From Proteus vulgaris (lineage in GTDB: Bacteria > Pseudomonadota > Gammaproteobacteria > Enterobacterales > Enterobacteriaceae): a DNA stretch of 64,000 nucleotides. The stretch is from the NCBI RefSeq assembly GCF_023100685.1, contig NZ_CP090064.1, positions 4,111,501-4,175,500 on the forward strand, written 5' to 3'. Made by a program: the position numbers and the translations under genes. Under the pieces are notes generated by a model, which was not told where the DNA came from, did not search any database, and saw nothing but the letters and a program-made list of their open reading frames with translations. How positions within the stretch are numbered: position 1 is the stretch's first letter; the number at the start of each line of letters is the position of its first letter. Shown piece after piece: positions 39,303-48,571 of this stretch.

Positions 39303-40823
39303 TTACTGAGCAGGTTTAGCTCGGCATTTCTTCCACATTGCTTTTAACGAAGGTCCAATAATCGGTAGGATCAACGTCAATATCGCAATACCTAAGAATG
39401 TCGCTGTAATCGGGCGTGTATACAGAATCGATAAATCACCTTGAGACATTGTTAATGCTCGACGTAAGTTAGATTCCGCCATTGGCCCTAAAATGATACC
39501 AATGACTATTGGTGACATGGAGAAATCTAGCTTAATCAATATATAAGCAAGAAGCCCCGTTCCCATCATGATAAACACATCGCGAATATCGTGGTTAACA
39601 GAATAAGCCCCAATGCTACACAATACAAAGATGATAGGAACTAATACGCGACGAGGTACATCCATCACTCGGACAAAAAGTTTCATACATAAGAAACCTA
39701 AAATGCCCATTAAAATATTCGCAACCATTAAGCCAATAAAAATGCTGTTGACTTCAACGGGGTTATCCGTAAAGAGCTGAGGTCCTAATGCCAACCCTTG
39801 CACCATAAACGCACCCATAATAATGGCAGTCGCACCATCACCCGGAATACCTAAGGTCATTAATGGCACCATACACCCACCCGTTACTGCGTTAGCACCC
39901 GCTTCTGGCGCAGAAACGCCTTCTGGTGAACCATGGCCGAACTCTTCAGGGTGTTTTGACCAACGCTTCGCTTCATTATAAGAAATAAATGAAGAGATAT
40001 CGCCACCCACACCAGGAATAACGCCCACACCAGTACCAATCGCTGATGAACGTAAGTACGTCGGTAATACGCGTTTAAAATCTAACCATGTTGGTAATAC
40101 ACGGTGAATACGCGCACTCACTTTTCCTTCTGGGTTCTTTTGACGGCGTTCACGGTAATCTTCTTCAAAGCTAATTAAACCTTGAGAGAAAGCAAACAAA
40201 CCAACGAGGATCGGAATAAAGGAGATCCCGCCCATTAAGTACACAGTATCAAAAGTAAATCGCATACCCGATGTCATCGGATCAAGACCAACTGTTGCGA
40301 TAGCTAACCCAATTGCACCGCCCATTAATCCTTTGATAATCGATTGCGATGATACACTGGTAATAATACTTATGCCAAATACAGCGAGTGCAAAATACTC
40401 AGCGGCAGAGAAACCTATTGCAACTTTAGCCAACTGAGGTGCAATTACAATCAGAGCAATCGTACTAAATATCCCCCCAAACATAGAACCCATGGTGGAT
40501 AAACCCAGTGCTCGCCCTGCTTCACCTCTTTTCGCCATTGGATAACCATCCAACACCGTTGCAGCAGAAGCGGGAGTACCCGGCGTACTAATCAGTATCG
40601 CAGTAATGGAGCCACCATAAACGGCACCACAATACATTCCTAATAACAATAATATCCCTGTCATTCCTTGGAAGGAGTATGTTAATGGGAGTAGCAATGC
40701 AATTCCCATATTGACTGTTAAGCCAGGTAATGCACCGATAACAATACCTGCGAATACCCCTAACAGTAGTACTGTGAATGTTTCCAAACTGAAAACAATC
40801 ATAAATGCATCTAATATTTCCAT
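39303..40823 (-). CDS. TctA-family tripartite tricarboxylate transporter, large permease
   Basis: 506-residue membrane protein with about twelve segments, family TctA. Motifs: FAGIVIGALPGLTVNMGIALLLPLTY, STPGTPASAATVLDGYPMAKRG and the second copy GTGVGVIPGVGGDISSF...SYNEAKRWSKHPEEFG, PGDGATAIIMGAFMVQG. Works with TctB and an extracytoplasmic TctC receptor. The conventional substrates are citrate and other carboxylates; here the operon partners suggest a sugar acid. Confidence 0.93.
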   Translation of the reverse strand: MEILDAFMIVFSLETFTVLLLGVFAGIVIGALPGLTVNMGIALLLPLTYSFQGMTGILLLLGMYCGAVYGGSITAILISTPGTPASAATVLDGYPMAKRGEAGRALGLSTMGSMFGGIFSTIALIVIAPQLAKVAIGFSAAEYFALAVFGISIITSVSSQSIIKGLMGGAIGLAIATVGLDPMTSGMRFTFDTVYLMGGISFIPILVGLFAFSQGLISFEEDYRERRQKNPEGKVSARIHRVLPTWLDFKRVLPTYLRSSAIGTGVGVIPGVGGDISSFISYNEAKRWSKHPEEFGHGSPEGVSAPEAGANAVTGGCMVPLMTLGIPGDGATAIIMGAFMVQGLALGPQLFTDNPVEVNSIFIGLMVANILMGILGFLCMKLFVRVMDVPRRVLVPIIFVLCSIGAYSVNHDIRDVFIMMGTGLLAYILIKLDFSMSPIVIGIILGPMAESNLRRALTMSQGDLSILYTRPITATFLGIAILTLILPIIGPSLKAMWKKCRAKPAQ

Positions 40824-40843
40824 ATCAAAGCTCCTTTCCTGCG

Positions 40844-41305
40844 TTACTCAAGAAAAACAGGGATTGGTAGAGGTGAATTGAACAGGAGTTCAAAGAAAAG
40901 ATACGACATCACCACAATCGCAATAGGAACCACGATAAGTGAGATCTTTTTGCGTTCATTCATCAACCACATAATGATTGGGATAAGGAGCAATGATGAA
41001 ATAATGAATCCTAAGAAATATAAGCCTACTGCGTAGAATATTAATAAAAATCCTAAACCATAAGCCCGTTTAACAGCCGTCGAACTTAAATCAACAGAGC
41101 GGTGGACGTGTTTTGCTTTATCTATAATTACACTGATCCACTGAAAAATCCCCAGTAAAATAAACAAGATAGCTAAACCATAGGGCCAAAAACGCTCCCC
41201 AGGTACACCATACTCGTCAAATATGCTCATATCACGGGAGAGGTAGATAATAAGTAGCCCAAAAACTACTGAAATCGCACCGATGATGGTATTACTTTTT
41301 GTCAT
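40844..41305 (-). CDS. TctB-family tripartite tricarboxylate transporter, small permease
   Basis: 153-residue protein with four membrane segments (IIGAISVVFGLLIIYLSRD, WPYGLAILFILLGIFQWISV, and two more), as in the TctB family. 20 bp before tctA and 55 bp after tctC. Individual sequence conservation in TctB is weak, so the call relies on topology plus neighbours. Confidence 0.87.
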   Translation of the reverse strand: MTKSNTIIGAISVVFGLLIIYLSRDMSIFDEYGVPGERFWPYGLAILFILLGIFQWISVIIDKAKHVHRSVDLSSTAVKRAYGLGFLLIFYAVGLYFLGFIISSLLLIPIIMWLMNERKKISLIVVPIAIVVMSYLFFELLFNSPLPIPVFLE

Positions 41306-41319
41306 GTCGGGATCTCCCT

Positions 41320-41353
41320 GACCAACCCTATCCGCCTAAACGGACAGGGTGGT
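41320..41353 (-). promoter_or_regulatory. Intercistronic hairpin after the TctC-like gene
   Basis: Stem AACCCTATCCG with CGGACAGGGT (one mismatch) over a 6-base loop, in the gap between tctC and tctB. No U-run. It would stabilise the receptor message. Confidence 0.65.
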
Positions 41354-41360
41354 ATCACTA

Positions 41361-42335
41361 TTATTTCTTCAGTGTCGCCGCGATGAGCTCAGCGTACATT
41401 TCGTGGTCTTCTTTCATCATTTGGTAAGCATCATCACCTGTGATAAACACAGGCATAATACCTTGTTTTTTCAACGCTTCTTGGTAAGCTGGTTTTTGCA
41501 CTACTTCAGAAAATGCACCAACTAACTCATTTTTCACGTTATCAGGTACACCCGCTGTTGTTGCTAATACAGCCCAAGCACGCATTTTCACATTGGTATC
41601 TAACTTCAGTGCTTCTTTGAATGTTGGTACTTCTGGAATAAGAGGGAAACGACGTTCGTCCATCACACCCAGAACACGTAATAAGCCACCATCAACGTGT
41701 GATTTTACTGCGCCGGGTGTAGTTAATACGCCATCAATATGATCACCTAATAAAGCTGCAATTGAGGGACCTGTACCTTCGTTATAAGGAATATGGTTAA
41801 ATTTAGTTCCTGTAGTACGTTCAATATTCACACCTGCAAGATGGAAAATAGCGCCCATACCGGAGTTACCAATTTTCAATTTTCCTGGGTTCGCTTTTGC
41901 ACCATCCACAAAATCTTGTAGTGTTTTATAAGGTGAATTAGCATTGACGACTAATACAACAGGATCTGCAATAGTCGTGGCAATCGGAGTAAAGTCTTTA
42001 TAAGTCACTGGCGATTTCCCTTGGTGAGGGAACATTGCCAATTCAACTGTTGTCATGACTAATTTTGTGCCATCTGGACGCGCATTAGCGACTTCAATCA
42101 GACCTGTTAAACCATTACCTGTTGGTTTGTTGATAGGAACAAAAATACGACCAGCAGGCATGATATCTTTAGCAAATTCTGCAATAGTACGTGCAGAAGT
42201 ATCAGTACCTCCGCCCGGATTTTTCGGGATGACAACATCAATATTTTTTGTAGGATACGTTAACTGTTGGGCAACTGCATTCCCCATGCCCAGTGTCATC
42301 GTAATCGCCAACGCTGCGAGTAGACTCTTTTTCAT
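41361..42335 (-). CDS. TctC/Bug-family solute-binding protein
   Basis: 324-residue periplasmic receptor of the tripartite tricarboxylate (Bug) family. Signal peptide MKKSLLAALAITMTLGMGNAVA (cut after AVA). Mature features: YPTKNIDVVIPKNPGGGTDTSAR, NKPTGNGLTGL, KIGNSGMGAIFHLAGVNIE and HIPYNEGTGPSIAALLGDHIDGV. A frame extends upstream to 42404, but ATG 42335 has AAAGGG upstream and the family N-terminus. Substrate unknown. Confidence 0.93.
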   Translation of the reverse strand: MKKSLLAALAITMTLGMGNAVAQQLTYPTKNIDVVIPKNPGGGTDTSARTIAEFAKDIMPAGRIFVPINKPTGNGLTGLIEVANARPDGTKLVMTTVELAMFPHQGKSPVTYKDFTPIATTIADPVVLVVNANSPYKTLQDFVDGAKANPGKLKIGNSGMGAIFHLAGVNIERTTGTKFNHIPYNEGTGPSIAALLGDHIDGVLTTPGAVKSHVDGGLLRVLGVMDERRFPLIPEVPTFKEALKLDTNVKMRAWAVLATTAGVPDNVKNELVGAFSEVVQKPAYQEALKKQGIMPVFITGDDAYQMMKEDHEMYAELIAATLKK

Positions 42336-42355
42336 AAAACCCTTTCTCCACATTT

Positions 42356-43408
42356 TTATTGAGTAGCCATTAACTGCTGATAAACAATGTTTTTTCGATT
42401 CCAAGTAAAGGTCACGTGTAGGGTATTGTTTTCAGCAATAATAGCCGGATATGAAAATTCGCCTTCCCCATCGAGTAAATCGAATGGTTCAGACCAAGTA
42501 CTGCCATTATCGGATGAAAGACTGACAGAGATGGGATAACGACGGCTCCAGTTACCTGAATTCGGGTTATACACCAATGCCAGTTGACCATCTGCGAAGG
42601 AGACGACATCAATGCCGCTATTATTATTTGGTAATATTGTTGCATAAGCCGGACACCAACTGCGCCCATAATCCGTTGAATCGCTACGATAAATAGTACC
42701 GCGCGTACTCCGCATCATGGCATGCACATGCCCAGGCTGGGATTCCCATAGTGTTGGCTGTATCACGCCATCCCATTGAAAAACGCGTTGTAGATCAGTC
42801 TCCCATAAGGCATCGTCCTTTAAACCCTGCCAGATTTCATGTTCCGTTTGCCCACCTTTATGGTGTTCAATCGGAATATCCACTCGCAACCAGTGTTGAC
42901 CATTGTCACTTGATATATCGACAAACGCATCCCAGAACTGGTCATCCTCAACCGATCCTGGTGCCAACCACTCGCCATTCGACATCACTAATACTTTGTT
43001 CTTCACAGGACCTCTAGGTGCTACATCACCAGAAACCAATTCACTCGGTAAACTCCAGCTGTTTCCGCCATCCTTCGAGATAACGTATTGGGTCGTCCAA
43101 CTATGTACGTCGGGACCCGTTTTATAAAACAGCCAGATATTACCTGTTGATGGGTCAACATGTAAAACTGGATTCCAGTGCGCAACACCCGGATTTTTAA
43201 CAACAGGTTGAGCGTGCTGCCAATGATCGCCCTCTTTTATCGCCAGCCAGATAGCGGTATTACCGCTACCTTCTTTATCACCAGCGAAAAAAGCGGTTAA
43301 CAAACGCTCAGAGTTAGGCACACGCACAATCGTTGAAGCATGGCAGTGATTAAAAAGTGAATGTGCGTTATCAAGCACAAACTGAGTTTCCTTCATCACG
43401 AAAGGCAT
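42356..43408 (-). CDS. Sialidase-fold (BNR repeat) protein
   Basis: 350 residues, no signal peptide, with repeated Asp-box motifs (SKDGGNSWS near residue 110, SSDNGQHWL near 165, STDYGRSWC near 245, SSDNGSTWS near 300) of a beta-propeller. It includes the family motif GPVKNKVLVMSNGEWLAPGS and HWNPVLHVDPSTG. This puts it in the BNR_2/exo-sialidase superfamily, but activity on sialic acid is not implied, since GH33-type arginine triad is not clear. Cytoplasmic. Located between DapA-like and tctC genes, so probably a hydrolase or isomerase acting on the imported compound. Confidence 0.8.
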   Translation of the reverse strand: MPFVMKETQFVLDNAHSLFNHCHASTIVRVPNSERLLTAFFAGDKEGSGNTAIWLAIKEGDHWQHAQPVVKNPGVAHWNPVLHVDPSTGNIWLFYKTGPDVHSWTTQYVISKDGGNSWSLPSELVSGDVAPRGPVKNKVLVMSNGEWLAPGSVEDDQFWDAFVDISSDNGQHWLRVDIPIEHHKGGQTEHEIWQGLKDDALWETDLQRVFQWDGVIQPTLWESQPGHVHAMMRSTRGTIYRSDSTDYGRSWCPAYATILPNNNSGIDVVSFADGQLALVYNPNSGNWSRRYPISVSLSSDNGSTWSEPFDLLDGEGEFSYPAIIAENNTLHVTFTWNRKNIVYQQLMATQ

Positions 43409-43430
43409 ATTCCTACTCCTGTGTCCTAAA

Positions 43431-44360
43431 TTAATCTAACGAAAGCCATTTTTTCATGTTTTCACCTAATGCAGTCATGCTATTGACGGCAGAAGGGAAA
43501 AATGAGTTTTCAAACTGACTGCTATTACGGGAACGGCAGACCAGAGTGCTGAAGTTACCAATCAGGCGCTGATGATATTTAGCGCATGCTGGATAATCCA
43601 GTGTTTCGGTCATCGCTGCTGTTGATAAATAATCAGCTAATACGGCAGCCTGCTCAGGTTTATCCTTCCAATTTTCATAAAGCCAAACATAAAGCTCTGG
43701 ATGGAAGTTGGCCATAACACCGCTATATGCCTGACATCCCGCTTGGAATGATGCTAATAACGTTTGACTGTTCGCATTGGCTAAGTGCAAGCGAGTTCCT
43801 TTTGATAATGCCAAACGACGCTCTATCATTGGTAGAGAACAACACGTATCTTTGATAAAGGTAAAGCGATTACTTTGCGCACACCACTCTACAATCTCTT
43901 CAGATAACAGGCGTTTGTAAGGATGAGGACATTCATAAATGCCCAAATCAATCTCTTTTGGCACCACATTGGTTAAGACCTGTAGTGTTTCCAGCGCTTT
44001 ATCATCTGACTCACCAATAAGCGCTAAGCGATTACTGATCATAATGACGCCATCGACACCGGTACCCGCCATTGCCTGCAATTGTTCTTTTTGCTGACTT
44101 AATGCGGTTGCAGTATGACCAGAAGCTACTACAGGTACTCTTCCATCTGCTTTTTCAACGATAAAGCGGGTAAGCGCTTGAGTTTCCTCATCACTTAAAT
44201 AAAACATTTCGCTTGATTGGCAGGCGGCAAAGAGTCCATGTACACCAGAATCGATATACCAGTCTACAAGGCGCTCTAACGACGCCCAATCAATCTCCCC
44301 TTTGGCATCAAAAGGGGTTAGCATAACAGGCCAAACACCGACGTATTTTTGCTGGCTCAT
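43431..44360 (-). CDS. Dihydrodipicolinate synthase/N-acetylneuraminate lyase family protein
   Basis: 309-residue TIM-barrel class I aldolase or lyase. The Schiff-base lysine is in RFTFIKDTCC and the tyrosine in GIYECPHPYKR. The otherwise common GTTGE element is replaced by CQSSEMF, a hallmark of a divergent subfamily. Two ATGs at 44363 and 44360; I prefer 44360 because AAGGA lies seven bases upstream. It follows the isomerase gene by 10 bp. Likely cleaves a 2-keto-sugar acid, but no residue identifies the substrate. Confidence 0.85.
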   Translation of the reverse strand: MSQQKYVGVWPVMLTPFDAKGEIDWASLERLVDWYIDSGVHGLFAACQSSEMFYLSDEETQALTRFIVEKADGRVPVVASGHTATALSQQKEQLQAMAGTGVDGVIMISNRLALIGESDDKALETLQVLTNVVPKEIDLGIYECPHPYKRLLSEEIVEWCAQSNRFTFIKDTCCSLPMIERRLALSKGTRLHLANANSQTLLASFQAGCQAYSGVMANFHPELYVWLYENWKDKPEQAAVLADYLSTAAMTETLDYPACAKYHQRLIGNFSTLVCRSRNSSQFENSFFPSAVNSMTALGENMKKWLSLD

Positions 44361-44370
44361 CATCAATTCC

Positions 44371-46017
44371 TTACAGTAGGTTAATGGCATCACCTGCCAC
44401 TTTTACTTGAATACCTTGAGTCAATGCTTGAGCAACAAAGGCTTTAAGCACAAACGCCAATTTATCTTCATCAATGTAAGCCACAGTAATGTGATTACTT
44501 TGATGTCCCGCCATAAGGTCATCACGCGTTACGCCATCTAACGTACAGTTTAATAATGGCCATTCGTAGTTGGTTGCTCTACGGCGACGTTCAAATTCTG
44601 CTTCAGGTAATTCTACCGCCACACCCGTACCGATATGCATAATCACATCAGTGCCTTCATAGTGTGCACGACCCCATAACAAGCGCCCTGCTTTACCTTG
44701 ACCTGCGATAGTTGAACCCCCTTTAGGGAAGAACATCGCAGGCTGACGATAACCTGTTGCACCTTTTAAGCCACCTTTGAGGTGTTCAAAAGGAACTGAT
44801 CCTGAAATCTCCATATCCCAGTAGAATGTTCCTTCGTACTCACTACCCCAACGAATATCATGCAATGTGGTTTCTGCTGGTAATCCTAATGATGTTAATA
44901 AACGCCATAACATCGTTTGAGGAATAGCCGTACCCATATCCACTTCGTTGATACAAGGAATTGGCGTATTAGGGCAGATAATCTCGCCGTTTTCATCTGG
45001 TAGTGGGAAACGTGCTGTTGAACCGATAGCACCTTCGGCAAAGTCAGACGCTGGGCAACAATCTTTTAAGCCCTGCTGATATTGCACACCCACCGCAGTT
45101 AAACCAAAACGTTTTACGAAACGCGCCATTGCGATCATCATGGCGCACTGCTCCATCACCTGTTCACGAGTGAGTTCAGTTTTGTCATCTTGACCAAACA
45201 TAAACGTCATCCCGTTATCTTCGTACCACTGTAAACATGCCTCTCTTAATTCTGTCGGTACTTTCGCCATTTCGACCAGTAACGCAGATTGAGAAAGGGA
45301 TTCAATTGGCATACCAATATTGATCATGGCCTGTTGTGGGAAGACCCCGTTAATCATTCCCATACAGAATGTATCGAACAAACCTATTATTTCTTTATTT
45401 TTAATTATGTATTCGCCGACTTTACGACCCACTTCGCCAGCTTCCGTCGCCATTACCCTGTGTGTTGGCGCAATATCTGTAAGATAGCTAAGCTTATGAT
45501 TTACATAACCATATTTCAACCAAGTCGCTAAGCCATCTACAAAGAATTCATCCTCAAACTCTTCTGACCATAAACGTGAATAATTTTTACCTAAACTGGT
45601 CATCGTGCCCGCTAAACACAACATTCCTACCAGACCCGGCCATGTACCATCAAAGTTAGCCAGCAGTAAAATAGGACCACGATGGTGTACTAATGAAGAG
45701 GCAATATGGTGTGAATATTGCCATGCAGTTAATAACACAATAACTGGCGCATCAGGATCGATAGCGGCAAACATGTCGCAACCTTCACGCTGACTACTGA
45801 TAAAACCATGACCGCGAGCTTCACTAATTTCATGAGCACGCTTCATTTTGTAACCTTGCGCTTCTAATGCTGCGGCCAGTTTATCTTCAAATTTTTTCTG
45901 TACAGGCCAGCACGTTACGTTTGCAGGCTCGCGTAAGTCTGCGTTAGTGACCATCAGGATCTCTTTCTGACCTGCTGTGATGGTTGTCGGTAATTTTGGT
46001 AGATTTAAGTTCAACAT
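44371..46017 (-). CDS. L-fucose/L-arabinose isomerase family protein
   Basis: 548 residues, cytoplasmic, similar in layout to the fucose/arabinose isomerase superfamily: AALEAQGYKMKRAHE and ILLANFDGTWPGLVGMLCLAG, with a C-terminal metal/substrate domain (HYEGTDVIMHIGTGVAVELP, TLDGVTRDDLMAGHQSNHITVAYID). The frame goes up to 46074, but ATG 46017 (MLNLNLPKLP) has AGGGAT upstream. It is 50 bp after the kinase stop. Interconverting an aldose and ketose for the FGGY kinase is the plausible role. Confidence 0.8.
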   Translation of the reverse strand: MLNLNLPKLPTTITAGQKEILMVTNADLREPANVTCWPVQKKFEDKLAAALEAQGYKMKRAHEISEARGHGFISSQREGCDMFAAIDPDAPVIVLLTAWQYSHHIASSLVHHRGPILLLANFDGTWPGLVGMLCLAGTMTSLGKNYSRLWSEEFEDEFFVDGLATWLKYGYVNHKLSYLTDIAPTHRVMATEAGEVGRKVGEYIIKNKEIIGLFDTFCMGMINGVFPQQAMINIGMPIESLSQSALLVEMAKVPTELREACLQWYEDNGMTFMFGQDDKTELTREQVMEQCAMMIAMARFVKRFGLTAVGVQYQQGLKDCCPASDFAEGAIGSTARFPLPDENGEIICPNTPIPCINEVDMGTAIPQTMLWRLLTSLGLPAETTLHDIRWGSEYEGTFYWDMEISGSVPFEHLKGGLKGATGYRQPAMFFPKGGSTIAGQGKAGRLLWGRAHYEGTDVIMHIGTGVAVELPEAEFERRRRATNYEWPLLNCTLDGVTRDDLMAGHQSNHITVAYIDEDKLAFVLKAFVAQALTQGIQVKVAGDAINLL

Positions 46018-46067
46018 AAGATATCCCTGGTAAGGTAAACTCGGTTCATAATCGGAAAAATTCGTGG

Positions 46068-47654
46068 TCAACAATCTGACATCATTTCGTTATAACGTTG
46101 CTGATCTTGATACATCTGCAAATAAACTTGATATTTAGCTTGATGGAAGGCAAACGTGTCGCTATCTGGTGTAATAATGCCACCTTCTCTCACCATTGCA
46201 CTGGCAGCTTTTGAGAAATCATCAAAGGCTTTACACGCTACAGCACCTAGTAATGCAGCCCCTAAATTCACCGCATCTTCTTCTTGTGCTAAATGAATTT
46301 CACGACCTGTCGCATTGGCATATTCGCGTAGCCACAATGGATTTTTCGTTGCTCCACCACACATCACGATGCGATTGATTTGATGTCCAGCATCTTCAAG
46401 TGTGTCAATAATATGGCGTGTGCCATAAGCAATAGATTGCAGTGTCGCAAGATAATAACGAGCCAATGCAACACGACCACTTTCCAGTGTTAACCCGCTT
46501 ACCATGCCTTTTGCCGCAGGATTGGCGCGCGGAGAACGATTGCCATGATGGTCAGCTAAAACATGAAACTGTGTGGTTGGATATTGTTCATTTTCTTCCA
46601 ATTCAGCGACAGCTTCGTTTAATAAGGCATAGTAGTTAACGCCTTTTTCATTCGCTTCTTGCTCTAATTCAGCCCATGATTCATGACGGCGGATAGACCA
46701 TTCAACTAACGCACCAGCAGCACTTTGGCCGCCTTCGTTTAGCCATAACTCGGGTAACATCGCGCCAAAATAAGGACCCCAAACGCCGGGTACCATAATT
46801 GGATATTGGCTCACAATCATATGGCAGTTAGACGTACCACTGATAATTGCCAAACTACCTTCAGGTTGTGATGCTGTTAATGCCAAGCCACCTGCATGTG
46901 CGTCAATAATGCCTGAAGCAACAATGACCCCTGTGTGCAAGCCAAATGCATTGGCAACCGCCTCATCTAAACAACCTGCTTGTTCACCTAATGCCAGAAT
47001 GGTTTGTGGTACTTTTTCTAATAATTCATCCAAACCTACATCGGCTAACAAACTCTCACTAAATTGTCCCTGATGTGCTAAATAGTTCCATTTACAGGTT
47101 AATGTGCAGGTACTTGCTACATCTCCTGATGTTGCTTTCCAAACTAAAAAGTCAGCTAAATCAAAGAATCGCCATACATTTTGATAACGTTCTGGGTAAT
47201 GATTTTTTAACCACAGAATTTTTGGCAATTCCATTTCGATACTCACTTCACCACCGACATATCGCAGTGAAGGATCATTGGTCAGATTGATGGTGACCGT
47301 TTCTTGTACAGCCCGGTGATCCATCCACATGATGATATCTTGTTCAGCGTTACCGCTTGGCGAAACAGAAAGTCCTTTACCTTCTTTATCCACAGCAACC
47401 AAAGAACAAGTGGCATCAAAACCGATAGATTTCACATGGATAGGATCAATAGCAGATAACGCCACCGACTCTTTTACGGTAGTGCACACCTGCTGCCAAA
47501 TATCGGTGGATGATTGCTCAACAAAATCCGTTTTAGGACGGAATTGGGCAATAGGGCGAACAGAAAAGCCTAAACGCTTTCCATTGCTATCAAATACCGC
47601 TGCACGGACACTGGCTGAGCCAACATCAACGCCAATAAAATATTGTTGTTCCAT
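46068..47654 (-). CDS. FGGY-family carbohydrate kinase
   Basis: 528-residue sugar kinase: N-terminal YFIGVDVGSASVRAAVFDSNG (phosphate 1), IIMWMDHRAVQET (substrate), and C-terminal motif VMCGGATKNPLWLREYANATG (adenosine). It belongs to the D-ribulose/L-ribulose-type FGGY group by these motifs. ATG 47654 (MEQQYFIG) is preceded by GAGGGTTCGC; the frame upstream to 47669 adds five residues. First gene of the minus-strand operon; acts after the isomerase. Confidence 0.88.
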   Translation of the reverse strand: MEQQYFIGVDVGSASVRAAVFDSNGKRLGFSVRPIAQFRPKTDFVEQSSTDIWQQVCTTVKESVALSAIDPIHVKSIGFDATCSLVAVDKEGKGLSVSPSGNAEQDIIMWMDHRAVQETVTINLTNDPSLRYVGGEVSIEMELPKILWLKNHYPERYQNVWRFFDLADFLVWKATSGDVASTCTLTCKWNYLAHQGQFSESLLADVGLDELLEKVPQTILALGEQAGCLDEAVANAFGLHTGVIVASGIIDAHAGGLALTASQPEGSLAIISGTSNCHMIVSQYPIMVPGVWGPYFGAMLPELWLNEGGQSAAGALVEWSIRRHESWAELEQEANEKGVNYYALLNEAVAELEENEQYPTTQFHVLADHHGNRSPRANPAAKGMVSGLTLESGRVALARYYLATLQSIAYGTRHIIDTLEDAGHQINRIVMCGGATKNPLWLREYANATGREIHLAQEEDAVNLGAALLGAVACKAFDDFSKAASAMVREGGIITPDSDTFAFHQAKYQVYLQMYQDQQRYNEMMSDC

Positions 47655-48091
47655 GCGAACCCTCATCATTTGCTAACGCTATGCTAATTTTTGCTACTTC
47701 GAGTTAGCAAGTTAATTCGAGCATGATGAAAAAACAATCACAATAAGATTGGTTTGTGATGCAGATCTACATCAATAATTTAATCGGTTGATTTTAATGG
47801 TAATTTATTTATTTCACTTTATTGATAATTTAAATGAAGTACTGAATCGATTATGTTCGTTATAAATATAACGAACATTTAATTAATGACTGAGTAAAAA
47901 TACCTATTAAAGTATTAATAGGCTTATCATAAAATGATTTTATTAAAAGACATCTCACTAATAATTAAAAATATTATTCAAAAAAGAGTAAAGTACTAAA
48001 AATAATCATCTTCCTATTGTTATAACTTCCCATTGTTTTATTTTTAATAAGTTAATTTAAATTTATATATTCATTTTTGGAGCATTTGATC
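47655..48091. other. Divergent control region of the catabolic operon and the small secreted protein
   Basis: About 437 AT-rich bases. Next to the kinase is an arrangement of TTAGC repeats (47670-47710) that may be the LacI-type operator. A TGTGATGCAGATCTAC element at 47755-47770 has one good CRP half-site and one poor one. The rest shows no gene or RNA. Confidence 0.5.
47670..47710. promoter_or_regulatory. Inverted/direct repeats, putative operator of the catabolic operon
   Basis: TTGCTAAC at 47670 pairs with GTTAGCAA at 47703; on the minus strand TTAGCATAGCGTTAGCAA contains the same unit twice. This is 15-55 bp upstream of the kinase start, where a LacI-family regulator would bind. The palindrome is not a typical central-CG operator, so the call is tentative. 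Confidence 0.4.
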
Positions 48092-48520
48092 ATGTTGAAA
48101 AATATTGCTGTCAGTCTCTCTCTACTGCTTATTTCCTCTTCTGCTTTTTCAGCGACATTAGCAGAAAAAGAATTACACCAAAAATTTGAAGAGAATATTC
48201 AATCTCGTGTTGTTGATTTAAATAAAAGCTGTGATGCCAATATAAAAGTTGCTTTTGATTGGTCTGCATTTACTGCTGATGATTTAAAAACAACAGGGGT
48301 TGATAGTTATTGTAGTGAAGGACTAAAAGGTGTAATAAATACCTGTGAAAGCTCTAAAATCGCCCAAGAAACAGTAAAAGAAAAAATACAGAATATCACC
48401 TGTTCTAAAGCAACGCCTCGTAGTATTGAACTCAAAGAAGGTACGCTAAATTTCGGTATTGATTTCAATGCCTCAAATGATGCAAAAGCCGTTCAAGAAC
48501 ACTTAATGAATAATCTCTAA
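48092..48520 (+). CDS. Small secreted cysteine-containing protein, unknown function
   Basis: 142 residues with signal peptide (MLKNIAVSLSLLLISSSAFSA, cut before TLAEKE). The mature part has four cysteines (NKSCDAN, DSYCSEG, NTCESS, ITCSKA), enough for two disulfides. I do not recognise the family. ATG 48092 is chosen because a TTTTTGGAG site lies about ten bases upstream. Stands alone between two divergent/convergent units; a bidirectional terminator follows. Confidence 0.65.
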   Translation: MLKNIAVSLSLLLISSSAFSATLAEKELHQKFEENIQSRVVDLNKSCDANIKVAFDWSAFTADDLKTTGVDSYCSEGLKGVINTCESSKIAQETVKEKIQNITCSKATPRSIELKEGTLNFGIDFNASNDAKAVQEHLMNNL

Positions 48521-48536
48521 ATAGATTAAATTCAGC

Positions 48537-48570
48537 AAACAGCAATACTTAAAAGTATTGCTGTTTATTA
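48537..48570. terminator. Bidirectional terminator
   Basis: 14-bp stem AAACAGCAATACTT with AGTATTGCTGTTT and a 3-base loop, between the convergent secreted protein and nikE genes. Confidence 0.85.
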
Positions 48571-48571
48571 A

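Noticed and set aside
42356..43408. Calling the BNR protein a true sialidase
   Set aside because: Asp-box repeats alone define the fold; no export signal and no clear catalytic arginine triad, and nanE/nanK-type genes are missing from the operon.
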